DNA of 44,053 nucleotides from Clostridia bacterium (GTDB lineage Bacteria; Bacillota; Clostridia; Oscillospirales; Oscillospiraceae), in the NCBI GenBank assembly GCA_009929315.1, contig SAAS01000012.1, forward strand, positions 1 through 44,053, given 5' to 3'. The notes under the pieces are model-generated. The model made no database searches. It was not told where the DNA came from and saw only the letters and a program-made list of their open reading frames with translations. The first letter of the stretch is position 1; the number at the start of each line of letters is the position of its first letter. The translations under genes were made by a program, and so were the position numbers. Below, piece after piece: positions 25,601-33,467 of the stretch.

Positions 25601-25807
25601 ATGAAAGAGAAAGTGGAACAGAGTCTGCCCTGGATTTGCGACAAATGCAAAAAGGAGCTTGCGCTAAACAAGGTTAAAGTCAGTTATCTCGGAGGAAATT
25701 TCGAGGTGGAACTGATGAAATGCCCCGAATGCGGCGCCGTTTTTATCGGCGAGGATTTGGCGCTCGGAAAAATGCTCGAGGTCGAAAAAGGGCTGGAGGA
25801 CAAGTGA
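25601..25807 (+). CDS. Small CxxC redox or zinc protein
   Basis: A 68-residue protein with two CxxC knuckles, CDKC (about 13-16) and CPEC (about 38-41), giving one zinc or iron site of rubredoxin/zinc-ribbon type, then a short C-terminal helix. AAAGGA lies 8 bases before the ATG; the gap to the upstream gene is 4 bases and the stop abuts the next start, so it belongs to the operon. I recall small redox proteins of this kind at the same place in related clusters. Function unknown. Confidence 0.75.
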   Translation: MKEKVEQSLPWICDKCKKELALNKVKVSYLGGNFEVELMKCPECGAVFIGEDLALGKMLEVEKGLEDK

Positions 25808-26524
25808 TTGGGAAGCTGTAACGCCTATGAGAGCAGCTCAATGCAAAACCTGCTGGGGGAAACCCTGCGCCCGGGCGGATTCAAGCTTACGGAAATTGCC
25901 CTCAAATACTGCGGCATTTCCGAAACGGATAAGGTTTTGGATTTAGGCTGCGGACGCGGAGCAACCTTGCGCTATCTCAGCGAAAACCACGGTATTTCTG
26001 CTGCGGGAATAGACCCCTCCGAAATGCTTCTGGCGGACGCCCGAACTGAGCTTCCCGAGGCGGAGCTGGTTCTCGGAAGAGCCGAGGCACTGCCCTTTGA
26101 AAGCAATCGATTCGACTGCGTTTTTGCCGAATGCACCCTTTCGCTCATGGAAAGTACGGATGAGGCAATAAATCAGACCCACAGGGTCTTAAAACCAAAC
26201 GGGTGGTTTATCATTAGCGATGTATACGCAAAAAATCCGCAGGCACTGCCCGAACTTCGGGAGAGCGCGGTGAACAGCTGTATGCGCGGAATGCACGAGC
26301 TTCCCGTACTGGAGGAAAAGCTGCGCGGAGCCGGCTTTTCTGTTGCTCTGACGGAGGATTATAGCGAATTTTTAAAGGAACTTCTGGTAAAAATCGGCTT
26401 TTCCTACGGCTCGATGAGCAGTTTCTGGAACTTAAGCACCGATAACTGCGTTGACGGAGGCGATTTTGACTTTAAACTAAAGCAATGTAAACCGGGATAT
26501 TTTTTACTTATTGCCAGAAAGTGA
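25808..26524 (+). CDS. Class I SAM-dependent methyltransferase
   Basis: A 238-residue protein with methyltransferase motif I VLDLGCGRGATLRYL (about 42-56), the acidic strand AAGIDPSEMLL and motif FDCVFAECTLSLM, typical of UbiE/Methyltransf_11 enzymes. The TTG at 25808 starts immediately after the upstream stop and is supported by GGAGG 8 bases before it. The N-terminus before the motif, with YESSSMQNLLGETLRPGGF, is a family-specific extension. Substrate unknown; its place in the cluster suggests it methylates an intermediate made there. Confidence 0.85.
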   Translation: MGSCNAYESSSMQNLLGETLRPGGFKLTEIALKYCGISETDKVLDLGCGRGATLRYLSENHGISAAGIDPSEMLLADARTELPEAELVLGRAEALPFESNRFDCVFAECTLSLMESTDEAINQTHRVLKPNGWFIISDVYAKNPQALPELRESAVNSCMRGMHELPVLEEKLRGAGFSVALTEDYSEFLKELLVKIGFSYGSMSSFWNLSTDNCVDGGDFDFKLKQCKPGYFLLIARK

Positions 26525-26533
26525 GGGCGTTAT

Positions 26534-26986
26534 ATGGACGAACTTGGGTTTGAGCTTTTCAAACTCACGAGCGCCGGCTATTGCTGCAGCCAGATTATGA
26601 TGAAAATGGCGCTCAATGCCGAGGGGAAAGAAAATGAGGATTTGATTCGGGCTGTCAGCGGCCTTTGCCTCGGTGCCGGCAGCGCGCAAAAAACCTGTGG
26701 CGTACTGACGGGCGGGGTCGCGATTTTTGGTTTATACGCCGGAAAAGGCAGGGATACCGAGTACCCCAAACAGGGATATTCCGAAATGGTGGACGAATAC
26801 ACCGAGTGGTTCGAGACCGAGTTTGGCAGCACGGAGTGCAGGCAGCTTATCGGCGTTTGCAGTATAACCGATTACCAGACAAACCAAAGCTATCGTATTA
26901 AGTGCGGAGACGTTTTGGAAAAGAGCTATAAAAAGGTACAGGAAATTTTGCGCGAATACGATTTTGAATTTGGAAGCAGGGATTAA
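26534..26986 (+). CDS. C-GCAxxG-C-C family redox-type protein
   Basis: A 150-residue helical protein with the spaced cysteines of the C-GCAxxG-C-C family: Cys17/18 in GYCCSQ, Cys45, the central SAQKTCGVLTGGVAIFG (Cys55), Cys102 in TECRQLIG, Cys109 and Cys124. The family often lies near redox or metal genes and is presumed to bind a metal or haem-like cofactor, or to carry out thiol chemistry; no function is firmly known. GAGGG precedes the ATG, 9 bases after the upstream gene. Confidence 0.82.
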   Translation: MDELGFELFKLTSAGYCCSQIMMKMALNAEGKENEDLIRAVSGLCLGAGSAQKTCGVLTGGVAIFGLYAGKGRDTEYPKQGYSEMVDEYTEWFETEFGSTECRQLIGVCSITDYQTNQSYRIKCGDVLEKSYKKVQEILREYDFEFGSRD

Positions 26987-26988
26987 CC

Positions 26989-28320
26989 TTGACAGTGAGC
27001 AAAGTGTTTTCAAAAACGGAAAGTCTATGCCCGACTTGTTTTAAAAAAATAGACGCGACTATTGTTGTCAGGGGACAGAGTTACATAATGAAAAAAACTT
27101 GCCCGACCCACGGTGACTTTGAAACCACCGTGTGGAAGGGCAGTATCCCTATGGAGAACTGGAAGCTGACAAAGGAAAGAGCAAATATAAAAAAGCCGCT
27201 TACACAAGTGCAGAACGGCTGCCCCTACGATTGCGGTCTATGTCCGCAGCACCGCCAGCATACCTGTACAGCGCTGATTGAAATTACGCAAAGGTGCAAC
27301 CTTAACTGCCGTTTCTGCTTTGCGGACGCGAAAAACGGCGGAAAAGAGCCAAGTCTTGAGGAAATCGGCGCCCTTTATAAAGGGGTTTTGGACGCTTCGG
27401 GTGCCTGTAACATTCAGCTTTCGGGAGGCGAGCCGACCTTGCGGGACGACCTGCCGCAGATCATAAAGCTCGGAAAAGACCTTGGCTTCGGCTTCATTCA
27501 GGTCAACACGAACGGCATACGTCTGGCGCAGGAGGAAGGCTTTGCAGAGAAACTGAAGCTCTCGGGACTTGACTCGATCTATCTCCAGTTTGACGGCACG
27601 GACGATTTGATTTATTATGAGCTCAGAGGTGCAAAGCTCCTTGACCTTAAAATTAAAGCCATTGAAAACTGCGAGAAAGTCGGTATCGGTGTGGTGCTTG
27701 TTCCGACGCTTGTTCCCGGGGTTAATATAGGAAATATCGGTGAAATAATCGAATTTGCGCTTCGGCACATCAACGCAGTCAGCGGTGTTCATTTTCAGCC
27801 CGTCAGCTACTTCGGAAGAGTTCCGCATCCGCCGAGAGACGAGGACAGAATAACTCTGCCGGAGCTTATGGATGAAATCGAAAAGCAGACCAAGGGAAAA
27901 ATAAAGGCGGACAGCCTTCGCCCGCCCCAGTGTGAGAATTCTTTTTGTTCCTTTCACGGGCGTTACCTCCTGCAAGGCAACGGAGAGCTTTCGGCGCTTC
28001 GAACTGCGCCTGATTGCTGCTCAAAAAAGGCCGAGGAGTGCTCGAAAAAGGCGAAAATTTACGTTGCGAAGAACTGGGCGGCGCGACGGCAGGCTGCGCA
28101 AAGCGAAACAGCGACGGCGGATTCGTGGGACAAAATAATCAACATTATCAAAAGCAGTACCTTCAACCTTTCGGCAATGGCCTTTCAGGACGTATGGAAT
28201 CTTGATTTGGCAAGAGTAATGGACTGCTGCATACATGTGGTCAGCCCCGAGGGCAAACTGATTCCGTTTTGCCTTTACAACATTACCGATGCACAGGGTC
28301 ACGCGCTGTATCGTAAATAA
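26989..28320 (+). CDS. Radical SAM protein with an extra N-terminal CxxxCxxC
   Basis: A 443-residue radical SAM enzyme. The N-terminus has knuckles CPTC (14-17) and KKTCPTHGDF (38-44), then CPYDCGLC (78-85) and the canonical radical SAM site RCNLNCRFC (103-110), followed by the SAM-binding LSGGEPTL. Further Cys occur near the C-terminus (CCSKK, MDCCIH, FCLYN) and could bind auxiliary clusters. The CPxC...KxCPxHG start resembles radical SAM enzymes that alkylate or methylate unactivated carbons (archaeal tetraether synthase and the MJ0619 group). I recall the matching family in similar clusters including selenoproteins; here no in-frame TGA is present. TTG start at 26989 with AGGGA nearby; a GTG at 26995 is possible. 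Confidence 0.85.
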   Translation: MTVSKVFSKTESLCPTCFKKIDATIVVRGQSYIMKKTCPTHGDFETTVWKGSIPMENWKLTKERANIKKPLTQVQNGCPYDCGLCPQHRQHTCTALIEITQRCNLNCRFCFADAKNGGKEPSLEEIGALYKGVLDASGACNIQLSGGEPTLRDDLPQIIKLGKDLGFGFIQVNTNGIRLAQEEGFAEKLKLSGLDSIYLQFDGTDDLIYYELRGAKLLDLKIKAIENCEKVGIGVVLVPTLVPGVNIGNIGEIIEFALRHINAVSGVHFQPVSYFGRVPHPPRDEDRITLPELMDEIEKQTKGKIKADSLRPPQCENSFCSFHGRYLLQGNGELSALRTAPDCCSKKAEECSKKAKIYVAKNWAARRQAAQSETATADSWDKIINIIKSSTFNLSAMAFQDVWNLDLARVMDCCIHVVSPEGKLIPFCLYNITDAQGHALYRK

Positions 28321-28333
28321 GGCGGGAGCTCAG

Positions 28334-29626
28334 ATGAAAAAAACGCCGCTTGAAAACTGGATAATGCAGCGCGTCGGCAAGGACGGGAAAGTCCGAGAAG
28401 CTTTGGAGGAGTATCAGCTTGCGCGAATTAAGGACAGCTTGAACTATGCCAAAAGCCGCAGCCGCTTTTATGCAAAGCAGCTCGAAGACATGGATTTCCG
28501 GGAGATTCGCACTCTTCCTGATTTACGGAAAATTCCCTTTACCTTGCCGCGGGATATTCAAAGTAACCCGTTTGCCTTTTCATGCGTTCCGAAAAGCGAG
28601 ATAGCAAGAATTGTGACACTGCGAAGCACGGGCACGAAAGGTGAAGAAAAGCGGGTTTTCTTTTCCGAATCGGATCTGAATCAAACCGTTGATTTTTTCC
28701 TCCACGGTATGAGCTGCCTTGTTGACGAAACGGACAGAGTGCTGGTTTTTTTGCCGGGCGATTCCTACGGAAGCATAGGGCAGCTGCTCAAAACGGCGCT
28801 TGAAAGGGCGCACATCGCCTGCTTCGTGCACGGCGTTATAATTGACCACGCGAAAGCGGCTGAAGAAATAATCGGGAAAAACATCACTTGCCTTGTCGGG
28901 ATTCCGACACAGATACGAAGCTTGTTTAGAACTTACGGCGAGCTTTTCACATGCCGAATCAAATCTGTGCTTTTAAGCACCGATTATGTCCCCGAAAAGC
29001 TGACGCAGGAACTGACCGAAAAGTTCGGCTGCCGCGTTTTCACCCATTTCGGTATGACGGAAATGGGCTACGGGGGTGGCGTCGAATGCGAGGCCTTGAG
29101 CGGCTATCACCTGCGGGAAGCGGACTTGTATTTTGAAATAATCGACCCGAATACGGGGCAAAGCCTGCCGGACGGGGAATCGGGCGAAGTGGTTTTTACG
29201 ACGCTGACAAGGAAGGCTATGCCGCTCATTCGGTATCGGACGGGGGATATCGCCTCCTTTACAAAAACGCCATGTGCCTGCGGAACATTTTTAAAAACCA
29301 TGAGCCGTGTTATGGGGAGACTGGAAAACAGAATCTGCCTCGACGGGAATGAAATTCTGTACCACTGGGAGCTGGACGAGCTTGTTTTCTCCCTCTTTGA
29401 AATCGAGGACTATATGGCTTACTTGACGGAGAAAAACCGCCTTGAGCTTGAGTTGACGATGTTTGACAGCTCGGCTTTTCAAAGCTGCTCGGCAGAGCTT
29501 GAATCGAATATTCAGCAGCTTGCGCTCTGCAAATTCGGGCATGAAATCGAGTTGCGGATATCACAGTCGCAGAGCAAGGCGAATAAAATCACAAACAGTA
29601 TGACAAAGAGAATCTTTCGCAGTTAA
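28334..29626 (+). CDS. PaaK-like adenylate-forming CoA ligase
   Basis: A 430-residue member of the AMP-forming ligase fold, closer to phenylacetate-CoA ligase (PaaK) than to acyl-CoA synthetases. Visible are the P-loop-like TLRSTGTKGEEKRVFF (near 90), THFGMTEMGYGGGVEC (the adenylate motif), LIRYRTGDIASF and a Cys pair CACGTF like the zinc site of PaaK relatives. Such enzymes activate a carboxylate to an acyl-AMP and thioester, perhaps of the acid made by the aldehyde oxidoreductase or of a cofactor precursor. I chose the ATG at 28334, with GGGAG before it; an earlier in-frame ATG lies inside the upstream gene. Confidence 0.8.
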   Translation: MKKTPLENWIMQRVGKDGKVREALEEYQLARIKDSLNYAKSRSRFYAKQLEDMDFREIRTLPDLRKIPFTLPRDIQSNPFAFSCVPKSEIARIVTLRSTGTKGEEKRVFFSESDLNQTVDFFLHGMSCLVDETDRVLVFLPGDSYGSIGQLLKTALERAHIACFVHGVIIDHAKAAEEIIGKNITCLVGIPTQIRSLFRTYGELFTCRIKSVLLSTDYVPEKLTQELTEKFGCRVFTHFGMTEMGYGGGVECEALSGYHLREADLYFEIIDPNTGQSLPDGESGEVVFTTLTRKAMPLIRYRTGDIASFTKTPCACGTFLKTMSRVMGRLENRICLDGNEILYHWELDELVFSLFEIEDYMAYLTEKNRLELELTMFDSSAFQSCSAELESNIQQLALCKFGHEIELRISQSQSKANKITNSMTKRIFRS

Positions 29627-29672
29627 GCGGGGTATTTAATCCGAGCCCTGTTTACTTTTTAGGAGAATAATT

Positions 29673-30761
29673 ATGCGGCATATTTATTTGATACGGCACG
29701 GCCAACCGGACTTTCCAAACGAAATTCCGCTCTGCATCGGGAGAACTGACCTTCCGATTTCTGAAGAGGGGGAACAAAGGGCTCGTCTTCTGGGTGAGTT
29801 TTTCTCGGAAAAATCTCTCACCGCCGTTTATTGCAGCACGCTGACGCGCTCCGTGCAGACCGCACGAATACTCGGTGAGGGACGCTTCGAGCCGATACAG
29901 ATAGAGGATCTGCAGGAACTTGACTGCGGTTTGTGGGAAAATTTGACTTTTGACGAAATTAAAAATAAATTTCCCGGGCAATTTGAAAAGCGCGGAATTG
30001 ACCCCGAGGGTTTGTCTCTGGAGCTTGGCGAGAGCTTTTCGGAGGGTATTTCCCGTTTTAAAGCGGCAATTGAAAAGATAATAAACGAAAGTTTCGGTGA
30101 TATCGCCGTTGTCGCGCATGCTTCCGTTAACCGCCTTTTTTTGTGCACAGTAATGAACAAGAATTTAAATGAGCTGTATTCAATACCGCAGCCCTACGGA
30201 TGTATTAACGAGATTATGATTGAAGACGGAATATTTTCGGTCGGACGAAAGGGATTTTTGCCTTCTGATTTTCCGGAGGAAAAGGAAATTGAGAGCCTTT
30301 GGAAGAAATACAATACACCGGAGAACGTGATTATCCATTGCCGAGCGGTTGCCGCTAAGGCTGCGCGGATTGCGGGAGAACTCGATAAGGGCGGTCTTAG
30401 GCTGGATCAAAAGCTGATTTACGCCTCGGCTCTTCTACACGATATTGCGCGAGCCTTGCCGAATCACGCCGAAAGAGGGGGAAGATGGTTGGCAAGGGAG
30501 GGCTACGAAAAAGTAGCGGCACTTATAGCCTGTCACCACGACTTGGGCGAGGGCGAAAGCGACCCGATTACCGAGAAAACGGTACTTTATCTTGCGGACA
30601 AACTTGTTTTAAAGGATAGGGAAGTAACACTGAGCGAAAGGTTTGCGCTAAGCGCCGAAAAGTGCGTGACGGATGAGGCGAGAGCCTCTCATGAAAAGAA
30701 ATATCGGGAGGCGCTGAACACGCAAATACGGGTGGAAAAAGCGCTTTCAGGACAAAACTAA
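29673..30761 (+). CDS. Histidine phosphatase - HD hydrolase fusion
   Basis: A 362-residue fusion. Residues 1-190 are a phosphoglycerate-mutase-like phosphatase with LIRHGQPD (His9) and the second catalytic His149 in VVAHASVN. Residues 210-350 are an HD-domain hydrolase with IIHC (His222), LLHDIARAL (His256-Asp257) and ACHHDLGEG, likely a metal-dependent phosphohydrolase. AGGAG lies 8 bases before the ATG. In the Desulfovibrio cluster I recall, the equivalent protein also has an N-terminal NTP-transferase domain, which is absent here. Last gene of the operon; a strong terminator follows. Confidence 0.82.
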   Translation: MRHIYLIRHGQPDFPNEIPLCIGRTDLPISEEGEQRARLLGEFFSEKSLTAVYCSTLTRSVQTARILGEGRFEPIQIEDLQELDCGLWENLTFDEIKNKFPGQFEKRGIDPEGLSLELGESFSEGISRFKAAIEKIINESFGDIAVVAHASVNRLFLCTVMNKNLNELYSIPQPYGCINEIMIEDGIFSVGRKGFLPSDFPEEKEIESLWKKYNTPENVIIHCRAVAAKAARIAGELDKGGLRLDQKLIYASALLHDIARALPNHAERGGRWLAREGYEKVAALIACHHDLGEGESDPITEKTVLYLADKLVLKDREVTLSERFALSAEKCVTDEARASHEKKYREALNTQIRVEKALSGQN

Positions 30762-30762
30762 A

Positions 30763-30803
30763 AGAAGAAGGGGCAAAAACAAGAGTTTTTGTCCCTTCTT
30801 CTA
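30763..30803. terminator. Strong terminator ending the aldehyde oxidoreductase cluster
   Basis: An 18-bp stem with one G-T pair: GAAGGGGCAAAAAC / GTTTTTGTCCCTTC around an AAGA loop. It serves the cluster on the plus strand and the formate/nitrite channel gene on the minus strand. Confidence 0.9.
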
Positions 30804-30865
30804 TACTATCGAATATGTACCTATTTTGGCAGAATATAAACTTTGGGAGTGTGTTGCACATAATG

Positions 30866-31486
30866 TCAGGCTGAGGCGACATCCTTTTGCTCTTTGCCCT
30901 TCTCGCATAGAAAACACAGGAGCGTTCCGCCGACGGAATTGCCTAAAATCAGCACAGCCAGAGTAACAAAGTTTAAATTTCCGGCAAGATTGAAATAAAA
31001 CATATCGGCAATGCAGTGCTCAAAGCCCGAAACAATAAATATCATTACCACGAAGATTATTGAAAGCGCCTTGCCGACATAGCTTTCAATTGAACGAAAC
31101 AGGTCAACTCCGAGAAACATCAGCATTCCGCAGAAAATCGCCAATACAAACATGCTTAGGTAGCTGTCGTCCAATTTGATTTGTGTAACCTTAGTCACGG
31201 TATCCATGATGTCCATTCTGGTGAGTCTGATAAGAAATGCCGTGCATAAAGTGCCGAGGAAGTTGCCGACAAGTGTTATCCCCAACATTCCGACATATTT
31301 CCAGTTGAGATTAAGCACAAGATAACCGATTTTTCCCGTGAAAAGGTTCAAATTCAAGTTGACAATTGCGAACAAGGCAAAGGAGAAAAGGAAGCTGCCG
31401 CTTACTTTGTCGGGACTCATTAGGTAGACAACGCCGCCCATGCTCACAAGCACTCCGGCCAAAAAACTTCTGATTAAGATCCGCAT
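30866..31486 (-). CDS. Short formate/nitrite transporter family channel
   Basis: A 206-residue integral membrane protein with about six helices; family signatures are NLNLFTGKIGY, the central-histidine motif SGFEHCIADMFYF and ILGNSVGG near the C-terminus. FNT proteins form pentameric channels for formate, nitrite, hydrosulfide or acetate. This member is short (usual 250-285 residues) but keeps both membrane repeats. GGGGTG precedes the ATG closely. Given the anaerobic and sulfur context, formate or hydrosulfide are both plausible; the sequence does not decide. Confidence 0.85.
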   Translation of the reverse strand: MRILIRSFLAGVLVSMGGVVYLMSPDKVSGSFLFSFALFAIVNLNLNLFTGKIGYLVLNLNWKYVGMLGITLVGNFLGTLCTAFLIRLTRMDIMDTVTKVTQIKLDDSYLSMFVLAIFCGMLMFLGVDLFRSIESYVGKALSIIFVVMIFIVSGFEHCIADMFYFNLAGNLNFVTLAVLILGNSVGGTLLCFLCEKGKEQKDVASA

Positions 31487-31748
31487 AGCGCACCCCTTCT
31501 GTTTCGTTTTGCGCGAGAAGAAAGGCGGGTCGTGTTTCTTGCCTTATAACGATATTATACAGAACAAGGAGCCAAATTTCAATACAAGCATTTAGACGAC
31601 TATTTTCGACAAAACCGTTAAAAAATGTGCAAAAGAGAAAGAAATGCAAATTTTTTAGAAAAGCTTATCTCTTCGCCGCCATAAAATATTTTCAGAAAAA
31701 CGCCATGCCGAGCATACAATGTGACAGCACGATTAAGGAGGCTGCACA

Positions 31749-32318
31749 ATGTATGAGCGAAAAACAAACTGTTTTGACAAGAGCCTGACTTCAAAACAGC
31801 AGCAGTTATTCAATACCCTGCGAAGACTTTGGGTAGAGCATGTGATGTGGACGCGTTCTTTTATAGTCAGCACTGCGTTTAATCTCGGAGACTTGGAATA
31901 TGTAACGAAGCGCCTGCTGCGAAACCCCGCTGATTTTACGGAGCTGCTCAAACCGCTTTACGGAGCTTCCGCTGCCGCAAGATTTCAAGAGCTACTCACG
32001 GAACACCTCTCAATTGCGGGGCAGCTGGTAAACGCGGCTAAGGCGGGGAACACCGCCGCCGCAGACGAGCTTCGCAAAAAATGGTACGCAAACGCCGATG
32101 ATATGGCCGCTTTTTTGAGCGAAATGAATCCTTTCTGGTGCAAAAAGGCATGGCAGACCATGTTAAATGATCATCTAAAAATGACCGAAAACGAAGCTGA
32201 GCAAATACTTAGTGGAAAGAACGAAGCAAGTATCAGTGAGTTTGACGCCATTCAAAAACAGGCGCTGGAAATGGGAGATTACATGGCAAACGGAATAATT
32301 AGGCAATTTCGACTATGA
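31749..32318 (+). CDS. Conserved alpha-helical protein of unknown function
   Basis: A 189-residue soluble, nearly all-helical protein. I recall a Firmicute family with the same pattern (LFNTLRRLWVEHVMWTRSFI, LLRNPADF, RKKWYANADDMAAFL, then a C-terminal ALEMGDYMANGIIRQF). Some database members are labelled acetylglutamate kinase, but there is no amino-acid kinase motif here, so I do not accept that name. AGGAGG lies 7 bases before the ATG. Single-gene unit. Confidence 0.75.
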   Translation: MYERKTNCFDKSLTSKQQQLFNTLRRLWVEHVMWTRSFIVSTAFNLGDLEYVTKRLLRNPADFTELLKPLYGASAAARFQELLTEHLSIAGQLVNAAKAGNTAAADELRKKWYANADDMAAFLSEMNPFWCKKAWQTMLNDHLKMTENEAEQILSGKNEASISEFDAIQKQALEMGDYMANGIIRQFRL

Positions 32319-32319
32319 G

Positions 32320-32366
32320 AAAAGAAAAACGGCTGTCCTTCGTTAACGCGGGACAGTCGATTTTAT
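32320..32366. terminator. Terminator between convergent 31749 and RluA-type genes
   Basis: Stem GGCTGTCC (32331-32338) / GGACAGTC (32351-32358). On the minus strand it is followed by TTTTTCTTTTC, and on the plus strand by ATTTTAT. Confidence 0.75.
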
Positions 32367-32397
32367 GAGCATAGTATTCGGAAAGACGAGACACGGC

Positions 32398-33258
32398 TCA
32401 GCCCTTTTCCTTGGGCAGACGAAAGCGGCTTTCGGGAGGGGCTTTTATCACCACGGTGCTCCCCGTTCGCGGATGACTGAATTCCAAAAGGCTTGCATGC
32501 AGACCAAGCCTGCCGAGCGGACTTCCGTGGGCGCCGTATTTTTTATCTCCCACAACGGGGTGCATTAGGTCCTTCATGTGAACGCGAATCTGGTTTTTGC
32601 GTCCTGTTTCGATTAGCACGCGCAGGTAGGAATAGCGCGCGTTTTCCTTTATAACCTCATAATTGGTTATGGCTCTTTGACCCTCGCCGCTTTTCACGGA
32701 ATATACGAGGTGGGTCGAGGTTTCACGCAGGAGGCTTTCACAGCGCCCGCGCTTTTCGGCAAAAACGCCTTCGCAAATAGCAATATACTCGCGTCTTTTA
32801 ATCTCTTCCCACGAGGCCTGAAGCTTGTCGCGCATTTCCACGCTCTTTGCAAATAGCAAAACGCCCGAGGTGTCGCGGTCAATGCGGTGAACCACATAGA
32901 GCGGCTCAATTCCCGCGTCACGCAGAAGTCTTATAGCGGTGTTTTCCTTTTCGGTGTCGCTGGCAACTGACAAAAGACCTGCCGGCTTATTAATCGCCAG
33001 AAGGTCGGAATCCTCATATATAATTTCAAGCGGAGAATCGTACGAGCTGCTTTTTGACTGACTGATTTTAATGATTTGTCCGCGCTTAACCGGAAAGTCA
33101 AATTTGCTTGTCACCGTGTCGTCAACGGAAATCATGCGGTGTTCAAGATAGGATTTAACCTTGCCCGCAGGGAGCGAATTAAGCTCCTTTCGCACGCAGT
33201 CCAGCAGTTCGCCGTTCTCTCTGACTTCAAAAACAAAGTCTTCCTTTAGGTTTTTCAA
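32398..33258 (-). CDS. RluA-family pseudouridine synthase
   Basis: Isomerises uridine to pseudouridine in rRNA or tRNA. The 286-residue protein has an N-terminal S4-like RNA-binding segment and the catalytic domain with VVHRIDRDTSGVLLFAKS (catalytic Asp), EYIAICEG, and ETGRKNQIRVHMKDLMHPVVGDKKYG. The specific RNA target (RluA, RluC or RluD type) cannot be told from sequence alone. Convergent with the gene at 31749. Confidence 0.92.
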   Translation of the reverse strand: MKNLKEDFVFEVRENGELLDCVRKELNSLPAGKVKSYLEHRMISVDDTVTSKFDFPVKRGQIIKISQSKSSSYDSPLEIIYEDSDLLAINKPAGLLSVASDTEKENTAIRLLRDAGIEPLYVVHRIDRDTSGVLLFAKSVEMRDKLQASWEEIKRREYIAICEGVFAEKRGRCESLLRETSTHLVYSVKSGEGQRAITNYEVIKENARYSYLRVLIETGRKNQIRVHMKDLMHPVVGDKKYGAHGSPLGRLGLHASLLEFSHPRTGSTVVIKAPPESRFRLPKEKG

Positions 33259-33343
33259 TAGCTGTCATCCTTTTTAAGTAATGCTTACGCTTACTTCATT
33301 GTAGCATTATATCCGAATTAGGGCAAGTGCAGGGATATTTATT

Positions 33344-33372
33344 TTGAATTATCCCCTGGGGTGCTGTATAAT
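33344..33372 (+). promoter_or_regulatory. Promoter of the 33468 gene
   Basis: TTGAAT (33344-33349), 17 bases, TATAAT (33367-33372). A leader hairpin CGGAAAG / CTTTCCG follows in the first 40 transcribed bases. Confidence 0.72.
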
Positions 33373-33467
33373 GAATGCGGAAAGGCTCAAAAGGACGCTT
33401 TCCGACATAAAGCAGGGTAATTCAGCTTAAGCGTTTTTTGTTCGGGTATAGAAAGGATAGATTCTAT

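Noticed and set aside
27238..27975. 245-codon minus-strand frame inside the radical SAM gene
   Set aside because: Shadow; the opposite strand encodes the conserved radical SAM motifs.
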